NCBI GenBank assembly: GCA_016219185.1
Contig: JACRBZ010000061.1
Location: 1-64,000 of the forward strand
DNA from: Deltaproteobacteria bacterium
GTDB taxonomy: Bacteria > Desulfobacterota > Desulfobacteria > Desulfobacterales > Desulfatirhabdiaceae
Direction: 5' to 3'
DNA: 64,000 bases
This document shows positions 1-7,844 of this stretch, piece by piece. Both the position numbers and the translations under genes were made by a program. Positions within the stretch are counted from its first letter, which is position 1; each line of letters opens with the position of its first letter. The notes below the pieces were generated by a model that saw nothing but the letters and a program-made list of their open reading frames with translations, searched no databases and had not been told where the DNA came from.

Positions 1-141
1 AATTATTTCCCATTTGAAGATGATCCTTCAGCAGGAGATTGTGTTCAACGAGTGGTCGATCCAAGGCAGGCCTACTACAAGGCAAAACCGGTAGCTGCGG
101 ACACAGAGGCATCAAAATGCGATCAATTTAAGAAAAATTAA
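1..141 (+). CDS. bssC: Arylalkylsuccinate synthase gamma subunit (BssC-like), C-terminal part
   Basis: This frame is open from the window edge to a TAA at 139-141, so only the last 46 residues are visible. It is too short for the ORF track. The residues read NYFPFEDDPSAGDC, then VVDPRQAYYKAKPV, and end with a Cys near the C terminus. That spacing of cysteines with the PRQAYY stretch matches the small iron-sulfur gamma subunits of benzylsuccinate synthases, which carry a HiPIP-like [4Fe-4S] cluster and brace the catalytic subunit. The alpha-subunit gene starts 20 bases downstream behind a perfect AGGAGG, and C-A-B is the known bss gene order. The activating enzyme gene (bssD) would be expected to the left of the window. 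Family assignment is by recognition, not by search. Confidence 0.8.
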   Translation, partial: NYFPFEDDPSAGDCVQRVVDPRQAYYKAKPVAADTEASKCDQFKKN

Positions 142-161
142 TTTATCAGGAGGATATAAAA

Positions 162-2663
162 ATGGCAAAGGTAGCGGCAAAACAATCAGAAGAAATAAAT
201 AAAGCAATGGAAAACCAGGAATGGTGGTGGGTTGCTGAAAAAAAACGTTCCAGCCGGTTAGACTACTTGAGAAAAGCCGTATGGAAGAAAGGGGCTATCG
301 GCGGCACTTACAATCCTGGGATTAAAGTTGACATTGAACGTCCAATTCTTTTTACCGAAGCATGGAAAGAGAATGACCGTGATCCACAGATGTTGAGGAA
401 GGCAAAAGCCTTGGCCGAAGTTTTTAAAAAGAAAACGATTTTCATAACCGATCATGCGCAGCTTGTGGGGTATGCAGGGGGGCTGCCAAACTCTCTACAC
501 TGGCTACCTGAGGGTGCCAGTATGGTTAACGAGGAATTATACAACGAACCAAGCTTGATCCCTGAACCCCAGGATGACTCTCTTAAGGTCATTGCTGAGC
601 TTACCGATTACTGGGCCGGAAAAACAGCAATAGACAGGCTGGGCAGGATCCTTGCTCCGGAAGACCTGGTCAAGTTCATGAGCGGTGTTATCGGCTGGGG
701 AACCCCCTCGTCGGCTTATGGTTATTCCGGCAAGGATTATGAATATATTTTGACTGGCAAGCGGGGATTTGAGGACATTATCGAGGAAATCAACAACCAT
801 TTGGATGAGGCTGAAAAGAGAACGTCCGGCAATCCGGGGCCGGACATTCTGCCCTTATATGATAAAATGCTTAACTGGGAAGCCATGCAGATCATTCTTG
901 AAGCGTGTATCATCAATGCTGAACGTTATGCGCGTCTGGCACGGATCATCGCTGATAATTTTGAGACCGACCCGAAACGCAAGGAAGAACTGCTACGGAT
1001 TTCAGAAACCTGTCAGCAAGTACCGGCAAAACCGCCGAGAAATTTGCAGGAATCCTTTCAACTAGGACATTTTATTCAGGTTTTTGCCAGGCATGAGGCT
1101 TATGAAGGCGCCATGCCGTGCCGGCCGGATTATTATCACGGGCCGTATTATGACAAGGACGTCAATATCGACAAACGGCTGACAAAGGAAGAGGCCCTTG
1201 ATCTGGTTGGAGAATTCATGATCCGAACCTATGAGATCGGTCTTTTCGCTCCCCGGTGGGCCCGGGAAGGGCTCCAGGGAATCACCGGCACGTGGGTATG
1301 GACGATGGGCGGTGTGAACAAGGACGGTTCGGATGCCTGCAACGATCTGACTATTGCTTTTATGCAGGCCGCCCGGCTTGTACGGGTATCCAACCCCACA
1401 TTCGGTTTTCGTTGGCATCCCGAGGTCAAGGATGAGGTCATGAGAGAATGCTTTGAGTGCCTCCGGCACGGGCTTGGCTACCCCTCCATGCGTAACGATC
1501 CGATTCTAATCGAAAACACCGTGCATTGGTACGGCCATCCGATCGAGGAGGCCAGAACCTGGGTGCATCAGGCCTGCATGTCTCCGTGCCCCCCCACCAA
1601 ACACGGATTCCAGCCCATGCGCATGGCTTCGGCGACTGCCAACTGTGCTAAGATGATCGAGTATGCCCTGTCAGACGGTTATGACCGGGTGGTCAACATG
1701 CAAATGGGCCCGAAAACAGGTGATCCAAGAAAATTCAATAACTTTGAAGAGCTTTTCCAGGCATGGGTTTCCCAGATGGAATGGCTGATGAACATTCTGG
1801 TCAGAACGGTTAATCTGGGCAGGTCAAAGGACCCTGAATTGTTCGGAAGGCCCTTTCTCTCCAGTATATCGGAGAGATCGGTGGAAAGTGGCATTGACGC
1901 AGTCAGCCCAATCGGCGAACGCGGAAACTGCTGGGTGACATTTTTCACCTGGGTGGAAAACGCGGACAGCCTTGCTGCTGTTAAAAAACTGGTGTTTGAT
2001 GAAAAGAAATACACCATGGATGAGCTCATCACCGCCCTTGAGGCTGACTGGGAAGGGTATGAAGAAATGCGGCTGGAGTTTGTTAGAAATGCGCCCAAGT
2101 GGGGCAATGACGATGATTACGTGGATAATATTATGGTCCGTTGTCTGAGGGAAGTGGCCAGACATTCCCACGAGATCAAATGTCCCAGCGGCAACAATTG
2201 GCCGGCATTACCTGAAAACGTCAGCGGGAATATCCATTATGCCAGCCTTGTGGGCGCCCTGCCCAATGGACGGCGTCTGGGAGATGCGCTTTATGACGGC
2301 GGGATTTCTCCGGGCCCGGGCCTGGACAAGAAAGGCCCCACCGCTGTGCTCAAGTCGTGCAGTAAATTCGACCATGTAAAAGACGGACGCGCCTTTCTGT
2401 TGAATCAGCGTCTTTCGCCGACCCAGATGGCTGGGGAAAATGGGTACAAGCTCTGGAATGCCTATATGAAGACCTGGGCAGATCTGGGTCTCGATCACGT
2501 GCAGTTTAATATGGTGGATGACAAGAGTCTGCGGGCGGCCCAGAAGGATCCTGAAAAATATTCTGAGCTGATTGTGCGGGTGGCAGGATACAGCGCGCAC
2601 TTTGTGGATATCAGCCGGAAAACTCAGGATAATATCATTCAGAGAACTGTTGTGGGGCTTTAA
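162..2663 (+). CDS. bssA: Glycyl-radical fumarate-adding synthase, catalytic alpha subunit (BssA/NmsA type)
   Basis: Catalytic subunit of an enzyme that adds the methyl or methylene carbon of a hydrocarbon to fumarate, giving a substituted succinate. It is 833 aa, slightly shorter than toluene BssA (about 860) and in the range of naphthylmethyl- and alkyl-succinate synthases. The thiyl-radical cysteine lies in HQACMSPCPPTKHG near residue 475, and the glycyl-radical motif RVAGYSAHF lies about 25 residues from the C terminus. The end DISRKTQDNIIQRTV closely matches BssA as I remember it, which favours an arylalkyl rather than an n-alkane substrate. Toluene, methylnaphthalene and cymene cannot be told apart by eye. 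The start is fixed by AGGAGG eight bases upstream. It is cytoplasmic and extremely oxygen-sensitive, and needs the SAM-dependent activase BssD, which is not in view. Confidence 0.93.
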   Translation: MAKVAAKQSEEINKAMENQEWWWVAEKKRSSRLDYLRKAVWKKGAIGGTYNPGIKVDIERPILFTEAWKENDRDPQMLRKAKALAEVFKKKTIFITDHAQLVGYAGGLPNSLHWLPEGASMVNEELYNEPSLIPEPQDDSLKVIAELTDYWAGKTAIDRLGRILAPEDLVKFMSGVIGWGTPSSAYGYSGKDYEYILTGKRGFEDIIEEINNHLDEAEKRTSGNPGPDILPLYDKMLNWEAMQIILEACIINAERYARLARIIADNFETDPKRKEELLRISETCQQVPAKPPRNLQESFQLGHFIQVFARHEAYEGAMPCRPDYYHGPYYDKDVNIDKRLTKEEALDLVGEFMIRTYEIGLFAPRWAREGLQGITGTWVWTMGGVNKDGSDACNDLTIAFMQAARLVRVSNPTFGFRWHPEVKDEVMRECFECLRHGLGYPSMRNDPILIENTVHWYGHPIEEARTWVHQACMSPCPPTKHGFQPMRMASATANCAKMIEYALSDGYDRVVNMQMGPKTGDPRKFNNFEELFQAWVSQMEWLMNILVRTVNLGRSKDPELFGRPFLSSISERSVESGIDAVSPIGERGNCWVTFFTWVENADSLAAVKKLVFDEKKYTMDELITALEADWEGYEEMRLEFVRNAPKWGNDDDYVDNIMVRCLREVARHSHEIKCPSGNNWPALPENVSGNIHYASLVGALPNGRRLGDALYDGGISPGPGLDKKGPTAVLKSCSKFDHVKDGRAFLLNQRLSPTQMAGENGYKLWNAYMKTWADLGLDHVQFNMVDDKSLRAAQKDPEKYSELIVRVAGYSAHFVDISRKTQDNIIQRTVVGL

Positions 2664-2764
2664 ATAAAAACGACAAGGGGAGTACTTTTCCTCCGAATGG
2701 TATTTTTTATCTGCCGTGTAAAAATAACAGGCCTCTCTATAAACATATGTAAAGGAGCATAAAA

Positions 2765-2980
2765 ATGAAATGCTTTGGTTGCGGTTTTGAAGCGCCCGTA
2801 AGCGATTTTCGGTATCTTTATAATCCCCGGATCGATGCATCATTAAGCATGCGGCAGTGTCCAAAATGCCGTGAATGGGTTGGAGTTGATCAGCTTAAAG
2901 GTGAGTCGGTAAGGACTATTAAAGCAGGAGATGCCCCGTGGGGCAAATCAGCCGGGGTTGAAGATTTGGCTACAAATTAA
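2765..2980 (+). CDS. bssB: Arylalkylsuccinate synthase beta subunit (BssB-like)
   Basis: A 71-aa protein with two CxxC pairs: CFGC at residues 3-6 and CPKC at about 38-41, followed by REWVGVDQLKGE. This is the small beta subunit of benzylsuccinate-synthase-type enzymes. It binds a low-potential [4Fe-4S] cluster in a rubredoxin-like fold and caps the active-site entrance of the alpha subunit. A strong AAAGGAG lies seven bases before the ATG. It follows bssA by 101 bases. A large perfect hairpin starts six bases after its stop, which suggests that expression of this C-A-B set is uncoupled from the genes beyond. Confidence 0.88.
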   Translation: MKCFGCGFEAPVSDFRYLYNPRIDASLSMRQCPKCREWVGVDQLKGESVRTIKAGDAPWGKSAGVEDLATN

Positions 2981-2986
2981 CTGTCC

Positions 2987-3030
2987 GATACATGAGTTTC
3001 CAATCTATATAGATTCGAAACTCATGTATC
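2987..3030 (+). promoter_or_regulatory. Long two-tier hairpin directly after bssB
   Basis: GATACATGAGTTT (2987-2999) and AAACTCATGTATC (3018-3030) form a perfect 13-bp inverted repeat. The intervening bases contain the perfect palindrome AATCTATATAGATT, so the structure is a stem, a small CC/CG internal loop and a second stem. No T-run follows, so an intrinsic terminator is unlikely. Protection of the bssCAB mRNA 3' end or transcript processing is more plausible (inference). Confidence 0.7.
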
Positions 3031-3073
3031 TGTATGATGATTGTTGTGCGTATATGGAAAAAATGTGCAGTGA

Positions 3074-3107
3074 CCTGTTGACGGACTCGTAAAAGTACGT
3101 CAACAGG
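3074..3107 (+). promoter_or_regulatory. Second hairpin in the bssB-downstream intergenic region
   Basis: CCTGTTGACG (3074-3083) and CGTCAACAGG (3098-3107) are perfect 10-bp inverted arms around a 14-base loop. It lies in the 365-base non-coding stretch 2981-3345, between the two small-subunit sets. No T-run follows it. Confidence 0.6.
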
Positions 3108-3148
3108 ATGAGCTCGTGTTAGTGCCAGGCGGGTGTGGAATCTTTGAG

Positions 3149-3191
3149 TATTATTCGAATGGCGGGGGGAGCCTACCCTCCCCGAGTAATA
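3149..3191 (+). promoter_or_regulatory. Third, GC-capped hairpin in the same intergenic region
   Basis: TATTATTC (3149-3156) pairs with GAGTAATA (3184-3191), with one U-G wobble. Nested inside, GGGGAG (3166-3171) pairs with CTCCCC (3178-3183) around CCTACC. A fourth small dyad, GGAACTTC-ATT-GAAGTTTC, lies near 3210 and is followed by a T-rich run. Apart from these structures I see no gene in 2981-3345. Confidence 0.55.
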
Positions 3192-3345
3192 AGTGTGAAA
3201 GCAACTTCCAAGGAACTTCATTGAAGTTTCTTTCTGCAAAAATACCGTAGCGCGGAATAACAAAATCTATCTTCGAGGTATTTACCGGTTGGGAGCGAGA
3301 ATTTTTTAACAGCTTGTTTATAAAGGCGTTAATAAGGAGAATGTC

Positions 3346-3717
3346 ATGTCAATAAGAAAAGCACGGGGTGGTGATTGGGGTCTAATGCGCGATGCAATGT
3401 CCAAAAATACGTCTGCGCAAAAGGGTGTGGAAGGACGGGAGGTTGTTCCGGAAAAAGCTTGCGCCAAATGCAAAAATTTTTCTGAAAGTGCATATTCGTC
3501 CGATGGCAGAGGATTTTGCACGGTTCTTAAAATGGGAAGCTGTATTGATAATTCCCCGGTTTATATAATGGAAGGAGAAGCGGCTTATATGATCATTTTC
3601 AATCAGGACGCTTCAAAATGTAAATTCTATGCCAAAATGGATGTTATTGACACGGACGCTACCGAATGCGCGGATCCCCATTATCGAAGAGGGCAACGTC
3701 AGATGCAAAATTTATGA
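3346..3717 (+). CDS. Second gamma-like (BssC-like) small subunit, extended form
   Basis: A 123-aa protein with a strong TAAGGAG before its ATG. The first 35 residues are basic and lack cysteine. Then comes CAKCKNF, further cysteines at GFC, GSC and KCKFY, and a late Cys (ECADPHY). The pattern C..C.NF, about 15 residues, C, then KC-aromatic near the end resembles the gamma subunit at the left edge (FPF...GDC...KC). I read it as a longer homologue with a HiPIP-like cluster. It sits between a hairpin-rich spacer and a beta-like gene, so the two form a second small-subunit pair without their own alpha subunit. It could be the extra small subunit reported for some alkylsuccinate synthases, but this cannot be shown by reading alone. 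Confidence 0.65.
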   Translation: MSIRKARGGDWGLMRDAMSKNTSAQKGVEGREVVPEKACAKCKNFSESAYSSDGRGFCTVLKMGSCIDNSPVYIMEGEAAYMIIFNQDASKCKFYAKMDVIDTDATECADPHYRRGQRQMQNL

Positions 3718-3805
3718 AATGACAACGATCCAGCGCCTTCAATTTAAAGAGTGTTACGGACCGGATTTGTCGTTTTAGAACCAGGATGCGTAAGGAGCGG
3801 ATAAA

Positions 3806-4144
3806 ATGGATTTGACGTGTATCAAATGCGGATTTTCCTCCGAGTATAATGACTTTAAATATCTTTGCCAAGCAGGGTGACCGGCATGCGGGGAGGCTGA
3901 TCTCCGCGAGTGCCCCAGGTGCGGGAACAAATGTCTGTTTTCAAGATCCGAAGCTCTGGAAAGAGAACAGGAGGAAATGAAAGAGTTGTCCAAAGAACTG
4001 GGATTGATTGCGAACACGGATGGTCCAGATCGTCTTGCGGAGGCGAAAGAAATAATTCGAAAATTACGTGCAATGAATCTCAGGTGGAACATTCCGGCGC
4101 TGAACACGTTTATCAAAAAACGTCAAAGAGCTATTTTTTTATAA
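3806..4144 (+). CDS. BssB-like small subunit with in-frame UGA: candidate selenoprotein
   Basis: Not in the ORF track because of a TGA at codon 25 (3878-3880). The ATG is set by TAAGGAG. Codons 1-24 read as a BssB homologue (CIKCGF, DFKYLC). After the TGA the same frame continues for 87 codons to a TAA, with CGEADLRECPRCGNKC and then a charged, probably coiled-coil tail (EREQEEMKELSKEL). The bssB protein above aligns on both sides (CFGCGF/DFRYL and QCPKC). The UGA lies in C-QAG-U-PA-C, a place where cysteine would be natural. A SECIS-like hairpin begins two bases after it. Read through, it is 112 aa. The alternative is a recent Cys-to-stop mutation or a sequencing error, but the tail shows no other damage. 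Confidence 0.7.
3883..3914 (+). promoter_or_regulatory. Candidate bacterial SECIS element
   Basis: GGCA pairs with TGCC at the base (3883-3886 with 3911-3914). After a small internal loop, GCGGGGA (3888-3894) pairs with TCTCCGC (3901-3907) around the six-base loop GGCUGA. The loop starts 17 bases after the U of the UGA, close to the distance in E. coli fdhF, and begins with GG as SelB-binding loops tend to. The hairpin lies inside the reading frame, as bacterial SECIS elements must. Confidence 0.6.
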
Positions 4145-4275
4145 ACCGTTTTAGGAAGATGATCTCGTATAAAGTCAAAATATAGGTTTTCATCATTAAA
4201 TTAAAATACGTTATGAGTACAAAAACGGCCCAAAGTGATTTTTAACGAGCCCATCAATGAAAGTGATAAGAAGAA

Positions 4276-5124
4276 ATGGCGAAATTTAACCTCGAAAGTA
4301 CAATTCCCTTTGCTGAGAAAAATTTTTATTTACAGGAAGAGACGATCAAGAATCTTGAACGCATCAATTTACTTTCAAAAAAGCATCCTGTAAATGTTCT
4401 GATTGCCGGCAAGCAGGGGTGCGGCAAATCCACACTGGTGAAACAGTTCGCAGCTCGGAATAATCGTCCTTTGGCAACTTTTCAAATCGGCATTCTTTCT
4501 GAACCCGGCCAATTATTTGGAGAACACCGGCTAAAGGATGGAGAGACCTATTATCAGACTTTTCTCTTTCCCCAGGCGATTCAGACTCCAAATTGCGTGG
4601 TCCATTTGGAAGAAATAAATCGGCCGGAGCACCCCAAGGCTTTGAATATGCTTTTTTCGGTCCTGGCTGAGGGCAGAAAAGTATGGCTTGATGAAATAGG
4701 AGAGATCCGTGTAGCAGATGGCGTTGTTTTTCTTGCCACGCTAAACGAAGGCGAAGAGTTTATAGGAACTGAAGCGCTCGATGCAGCTTTGCGGGATCGG
4801 TTCTATACGACAATCCTTGATTACCTGCCTATGGACATCGAAACCAAGGTGCTGCACCTTAAAGCCGGTATTCCGGAACCCGACGCCCTTACCATCGTAA
4901 ATATCGCCAACCAGTTGAGAGGGAACACGAAGGAACCGGTTATCGTTTCTACCCGACATACATTGATGATTGCAGAAATGGTGGCTGTAGGTGCGACTGT
5001 CCGGGAATCCTTCATTAACAGCCTGCAGGTAAGCAGAGATGTTCTTGAGTCTGTTCTCCTTTCCATTCACGTAAAAACAGGAGAAAAAAATAGTGATGCC
5101 GGCGCGGGCTACAAAATTTATTAA
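4276..5124 (+). CDS. bssE: MoxR-family AAA+ ATPase, BssE type (copy 1)
   Basis: A 282-aa ATPase with Walker A GKQGCGKST (about residues 45-53), Walker B VVHLEEINR, sensor-1 ATLNEG and an arginine-finger-like RDRF. MoxR ATPases work with VWA-domain partners to remodel or activate metal or cofactor enzymes (NorQ/NorD and CbbQ/CbbO are the best-known pairs). BssE of toluene degraders belongs here and is thought to act as a chaperone or activase of benzylsuccinate synthase. The VWA gene overlaps its 3' end by about 30 bases, so the two are translationally coupled. A close paralogue lies at 16435-17304. The ribosome site is weak. Confidence 0.85.
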   Translation: MAKFNLESTIPFAEKNFYLQEETIKNLERINLLSKKHPVNVLIAGKQGCGKSTLVKQFAARNNRPLATFQIGILSEPGQLFGEHRLKDGETYYQTFLFPQAIQTPNCVVHLEEINRPEHPKALNMLFSVLAEGRKVWLDEIGEIRVADGVVFLATLNEGEEFIGTEALDAALRDRFYTTILDYLPMDIETKVLHLKAGIPEPDALTIVNIANQLRGNTKEPVIVSTRHTLMIAEMVAVGATVRESFINSLQVSRDVLESVLLSIHVKTGEKNSDAGAGYKIY

Positions 5125-6850
5125 TAAGTATAATATGTATGATCCAAAATCAGAAATCGGGAGTAATTTATCTAAAGACGACACCGCAGATGATTTCCTT
5201 GATTTGATCTGTAGCAATCAATCCAGTATATCTGATTATTGGAGAAAAAACACATCTTCGATTGAAGCTTCCGAGCTGGCAAATATTCTTCGCGCACTTA
5301 ACAAAGTTGCCGGCTATATCGGCAGGAACGTGGGGCAGATCGAATGGGCCGGAATGTCCCACAATACAAGTGGACATATTATACTTGATCCCGGTTCAAT
5401 GATGGGAAAGTATCCTGTCCCGCCCCGAAAATTCGATTATCTTGTCGGTATCGTTGTCCACGAAGCCATGCATCAGACTGAATGGAGTAATTACCTGTGG
5501 AAAAAAGTGCATGAGAACATTCCTGAAATAAAAATGTCTGAAAAAATAATTTTCCATAAAATCATTAATAAAGGGGAAGATATATACGTAGATTCTATAG
5601 CTGAAAAATCCGTGTTGGGGCTATATACCCGTATTGCCAGAAGGGTGGCTATGGAACAGGCATCACGCATTTTGGGAAAAGGCGCCATCTCCGTTGATGC
5701 GCTGGTTCTCCATTGGTGGCAGATTTTTTTTGGGGAAAACATTTCAAACGTTAATGCATCTTACAAAACACCCCTGAACATATTGATTGATTTGGGACAT
5801 GGATTGAAGGAAATCGGCGGATTAACCAAAGGTGCTACCGGCCGCTGTGAACTCAGAAGTCAGCTATATGTTGACTATTGGGAAAAAATCAAAGGGTTGA
5901 TCTCCTCATGGAAGGTTTTTGACAAAACGCTTTGCTGGTATCCGGAGGCCGCTCTGCAGGACAAAAAAATAAAACAGCGGGTAAACCGCTCCCAACACCA
6001 CCTGTCTAAAGCTACGATCCAGAATATAGAAGAGAGGCTTGCTTACAATTCATCGGATATAACGCCGATTATTCGATCAATTGTCGGTCCTGATAACGAA
6101 GACATTGTTCCCACTTCAAGGTGGGATTTCAATATCCCTGCTCATCCGGTAATCGATTACAAACTCGTAGCCCGCTTGAAAGGGATTTTACAGAAATATT
6201 CGGATCGTAGGACAATTTTAACCAGGGGGCTTACATCCGGAAGAGTAGACCGCCGTAAATTGTATCGGGCACCGATAAACGGGCGCTGTTTTCTGGAAAA
6301 ACAAAAAATCCCACTTTTGGATTGGAACATTTGTTTGCTGGTCGATGCAACCGGATCCATGAAAGGCCCAAAGTGGCGAATGGTGGAAAACACCCTGGGA
6401 ACTATACATAATGCGTTTTCCGGTTTTCAGAACCGGCTCCAAGCATCCGCCTATTTCGAGGTGGAGGGAGTCTGCATGATTTCAAATTTGATCAAAGAAA
6501 ATCGTATCCTGTCCCTTCCACCCTGCGGACAAACGGCATCCGGTCAGGCGATCATTGCAGCGGCGCATTTTATGCCGGATGATAAAAGACGGCGGTTTAT
6601 TATTCATATTACGGATGGTGAATCGAATTTTGGATGCGATGTGCAGTTCGGAATCAATCTTTGCAGAACTATGCATATCCATCTTGTGACCCTTGGAGTT
6701 GCGTATAAAGACCGCGACGCCATGCGGAAGCAGTATGGAAGGACTATACAGTTTATTGACCATTTCGGACAGTTGCCTTCAGCAGTTGAAAAACTCTTAA
6801 AATGGACGCTGCTGAAAAATAAAACACATGTTGCGGAATTGAGTGTGTAA
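5093..6850 (+). CDS. VWA-domain partner of MoxR with HExxH motif (copy 1)
   Basis: A 585-aa protein. The N-terminal half carries VVHEAMHQTEW (about residue 120), an HExxH zincin motif, followed about 30 residues later by KGEDIY, which could supply the third ligand. The C-terminal third is a von Willebrand A domain with an intact MIDAS: DATGS, the TASGQ threonine and HITDGES. This resembles DUF2201-type proteins (putative metallopeptidase plus VWA). The start is GTG at 5093 or ATG at 5096 behind AGGAG, overlapping the ATPase gene. By analogy with NorD/CbbO it probably docks on the target enzyme through the MIDAS while the MoxR ring drives remodelling. Whether it cleaves peptides is unknown. 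A paralogue at 17338 has lost HExxH. Confidence 0.8.
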   Translation: MMPARATKFINKYNMYDPKSEIGSNLSKDDTADDFLDLICSNQSSISDYWRKNTSSIEASELANILRALNKVAGYIGRNVGQIEWAGMSHNTSGHIILDPGSMMGKYPVPPRKFDYLVGIVVHEAMHQTEWSNYLWKKVHENIPEIKMSEKIIFHKIINKGEDIYVDSIAEKSVLGLYTRIARRVAMEQASRILGKGAISVDALVLHWWQIFFGENISNVNASYKTPLNILIDLGHGLKEIGGLTKGATGRCELRSQLYVDYWEKIKGLISSWKVFDKTLCWYPEAALQDKKIKQRVNRSQHHLSKATIQNIEERLAYNSSDITPIIRSIVGPDNEDIVPTSRWDFNIPAHPVIDYKLVARLKGILQKYSDRRTILTRGLTSGRVDRRKLYRAPINGRCFLEKQKIPLLDWNICLLVDATGSMKGPKWRMVENTLGTIHNAFSGFQNRLQASAYFEVEGVCMISNLIKENRILSLPPCGQTASGQAIIAAAHFMPDDKRRRFIIHITDGESNFGCDVQFGINLCRTMHIHLVTLGVAYKDRDAMRKQYGRTIQFIDHFGQLPSAVEKLLKWTLLKNKTHVAELSV

Positions 6851-6912
6851 GTCATTCTTCCGACCGCATTAATCCACTATCATGAAAGGTTAACATAAAA
6901 AGGAGAAAACCT

Positions 6913-7302
6913 ATGAAATTATTCAGCGAAGAATGGGTGAATGCTTTAGTCGAAAAGCTTAAGAATAGTGAGGATTTTCAAAAAAAAGGGAAAGGCTTTG
7001 ACAGTAATTTTCAATTCAAAGTACTGAAGGATAGTAAGGCAAACGTAACCAATGATACTGGATTCGGCATGTGGTTTCCCACTTGTGACCCGTTCTGGTA
7101 TGGAACAAAGGCCGATAAAGATGTGGATATTATCCTTGAGGCAAAGGCAGGGGTTTTTGCTGAAGTTTTCAGCGGTAAAAGAAATGTGGTGATGGCACTG
7201 ACCATGGGGACAATTAAATTAAAAAAAGGACAGCTCACAAAGCTGACCGGAAATCTTGGTACTGTTAATGAGTTTATTAAAGTAGTTGGCGAGGTTTTAT
7301 AA
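6913..7302 (+). CDS. SCP2 sterol-carrier-like domain protein
   Basis: A 129-aa single-domain protein behind AAAAAGGAG. The pattern (FSEEWVNAL start, DVDIILEAKAGVFAEVFSGK, then AMTMGTIKLKKGQLTKLTG) fits the SCP2 fold, a small hydrophobic-ligand pocket that in bacteria often binds acyl-CoAs or apolar compounds. It has no signal peptide and so is cytosolic. Its place directly after the MoxR/VWA pair, in the same direction, suggests it carries or buffers a hydrophobic substrate or CoA intermediate of the succinate-synthase pathway (inference). Confidence 0.75.
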   Translation: MKLFSEEWVNALVEKLKNSEDFQKKGKGFDSNFQFKVLKDSKANVTNDTGFGMWFPTCDPFWYGTKADKDVDIILEAKAGVFAEVFSGKRNVVMALTMGTIKLKKGQLTKLTGNLGTVNEFIKVVGEVL

Positions 7303-7366
7303 AATCATTAATGAGACTGTTTTATTATGATCACTATGCTGAATCCGAACAGGAAAGGAAGATATC

Positions 7367-7780
7367 ATGAGTGTGATCAGCGAAAAAGTTAAAGAGTATC
7401 TCTCTGTTACGGGTAGGATGAATGTTTTAAGTACCGCCAATAAAGCCGGTGAAACAAATGTTGCCATGTTTGGCTCATTTTTACTGTCTGATGAGACAAC
7501 TATGATGCTTATGCTCGGAGACAACAACACTTATGCCAACCTGAAGCAAAACCCCCATGCTGCACTGCTGGTTGTACTCCCGGGAAACACGGGCATGAAA
7601 ACCGAAGGCTGTCGTATCTATCTAAAAGTGAAATCGGTCGAAGACGGTGGTGATATGTTTGATCGGATGAAGGCCGGCGTTCGGGCAAAGGTCGGTGACG
7701 CCGCTAATCTGCTTAAACATCTGGTTATATTTGATATTATCAAAACAAGGCCAATTCTTGACATGGGGCAGGAAATATAG
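7367..7780 (+). CDS. Pyridoxamine-5'-phosphate-oxidase-like split-barrel flavoprotein
   Basis: A 137-aa protein with AGGAAAGGAAG before the ATG. Features such as GRMNVLSTANKAGETNVAMFGSF and NLKQNPHAALLVV are typical of the PNPOx-like FMN-binding split barrel. Members bind FMN, F420 or haem, and many are small reductases or sensors; the true PdxH substrate residues are not evident. It lies 64 bases after the SCP2 gene and belongs to the same run of plus-strand genes. The function in this pathway is unknown. Confidence 0.7.
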   Translation: MSVISEKVKEYLSVTGRMNVLSTANKAGETNVAMFGSFLLSDETTMMLMLGDNNTYANLKQNPHAALLVVLPGNTGMKTEGCRIYLKVKSVEDGGDMFDRMKAGVRAKVGDAANLLKHLVIFDIIKTRPILDMGQEI

Positions 7781-7787
7781 CCGGGCC

Positions 7788-7804
7788 CTTTCAATGCTTG
7801 AAAG
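7788..7804 (+). promoter_or_regulatory. Small hairpin between the split-barrel gene and the kinase gene
   Basis: CTTTCAA-TGC-TTGAAAG is a perfect 7-bp inverted repeat just after the stop at 7780. No poly-T follows, so it is at most a weak terminator or pause. Confidence 0.4.
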
Positions 7805-7844
7805 TAAATGAATCCCTAACGTTGTTAATTTATACGGATGTACT

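Noticed and set aside
2208-2864. 218-aa minus-strand ORF over the bssA end and bssB start
   Set aside because: It covers two recognised plus-strand genes and their spacer and has no coherent domain.
3910-4185. 91-aa plus-strand ORF and minus ORFs 3775-4116 and 3855-4073
   Set aside because: Shadow frames of the UGA-containing BssB-like gene, whose frame shows the Cys motifs and a coiled-coil tail.
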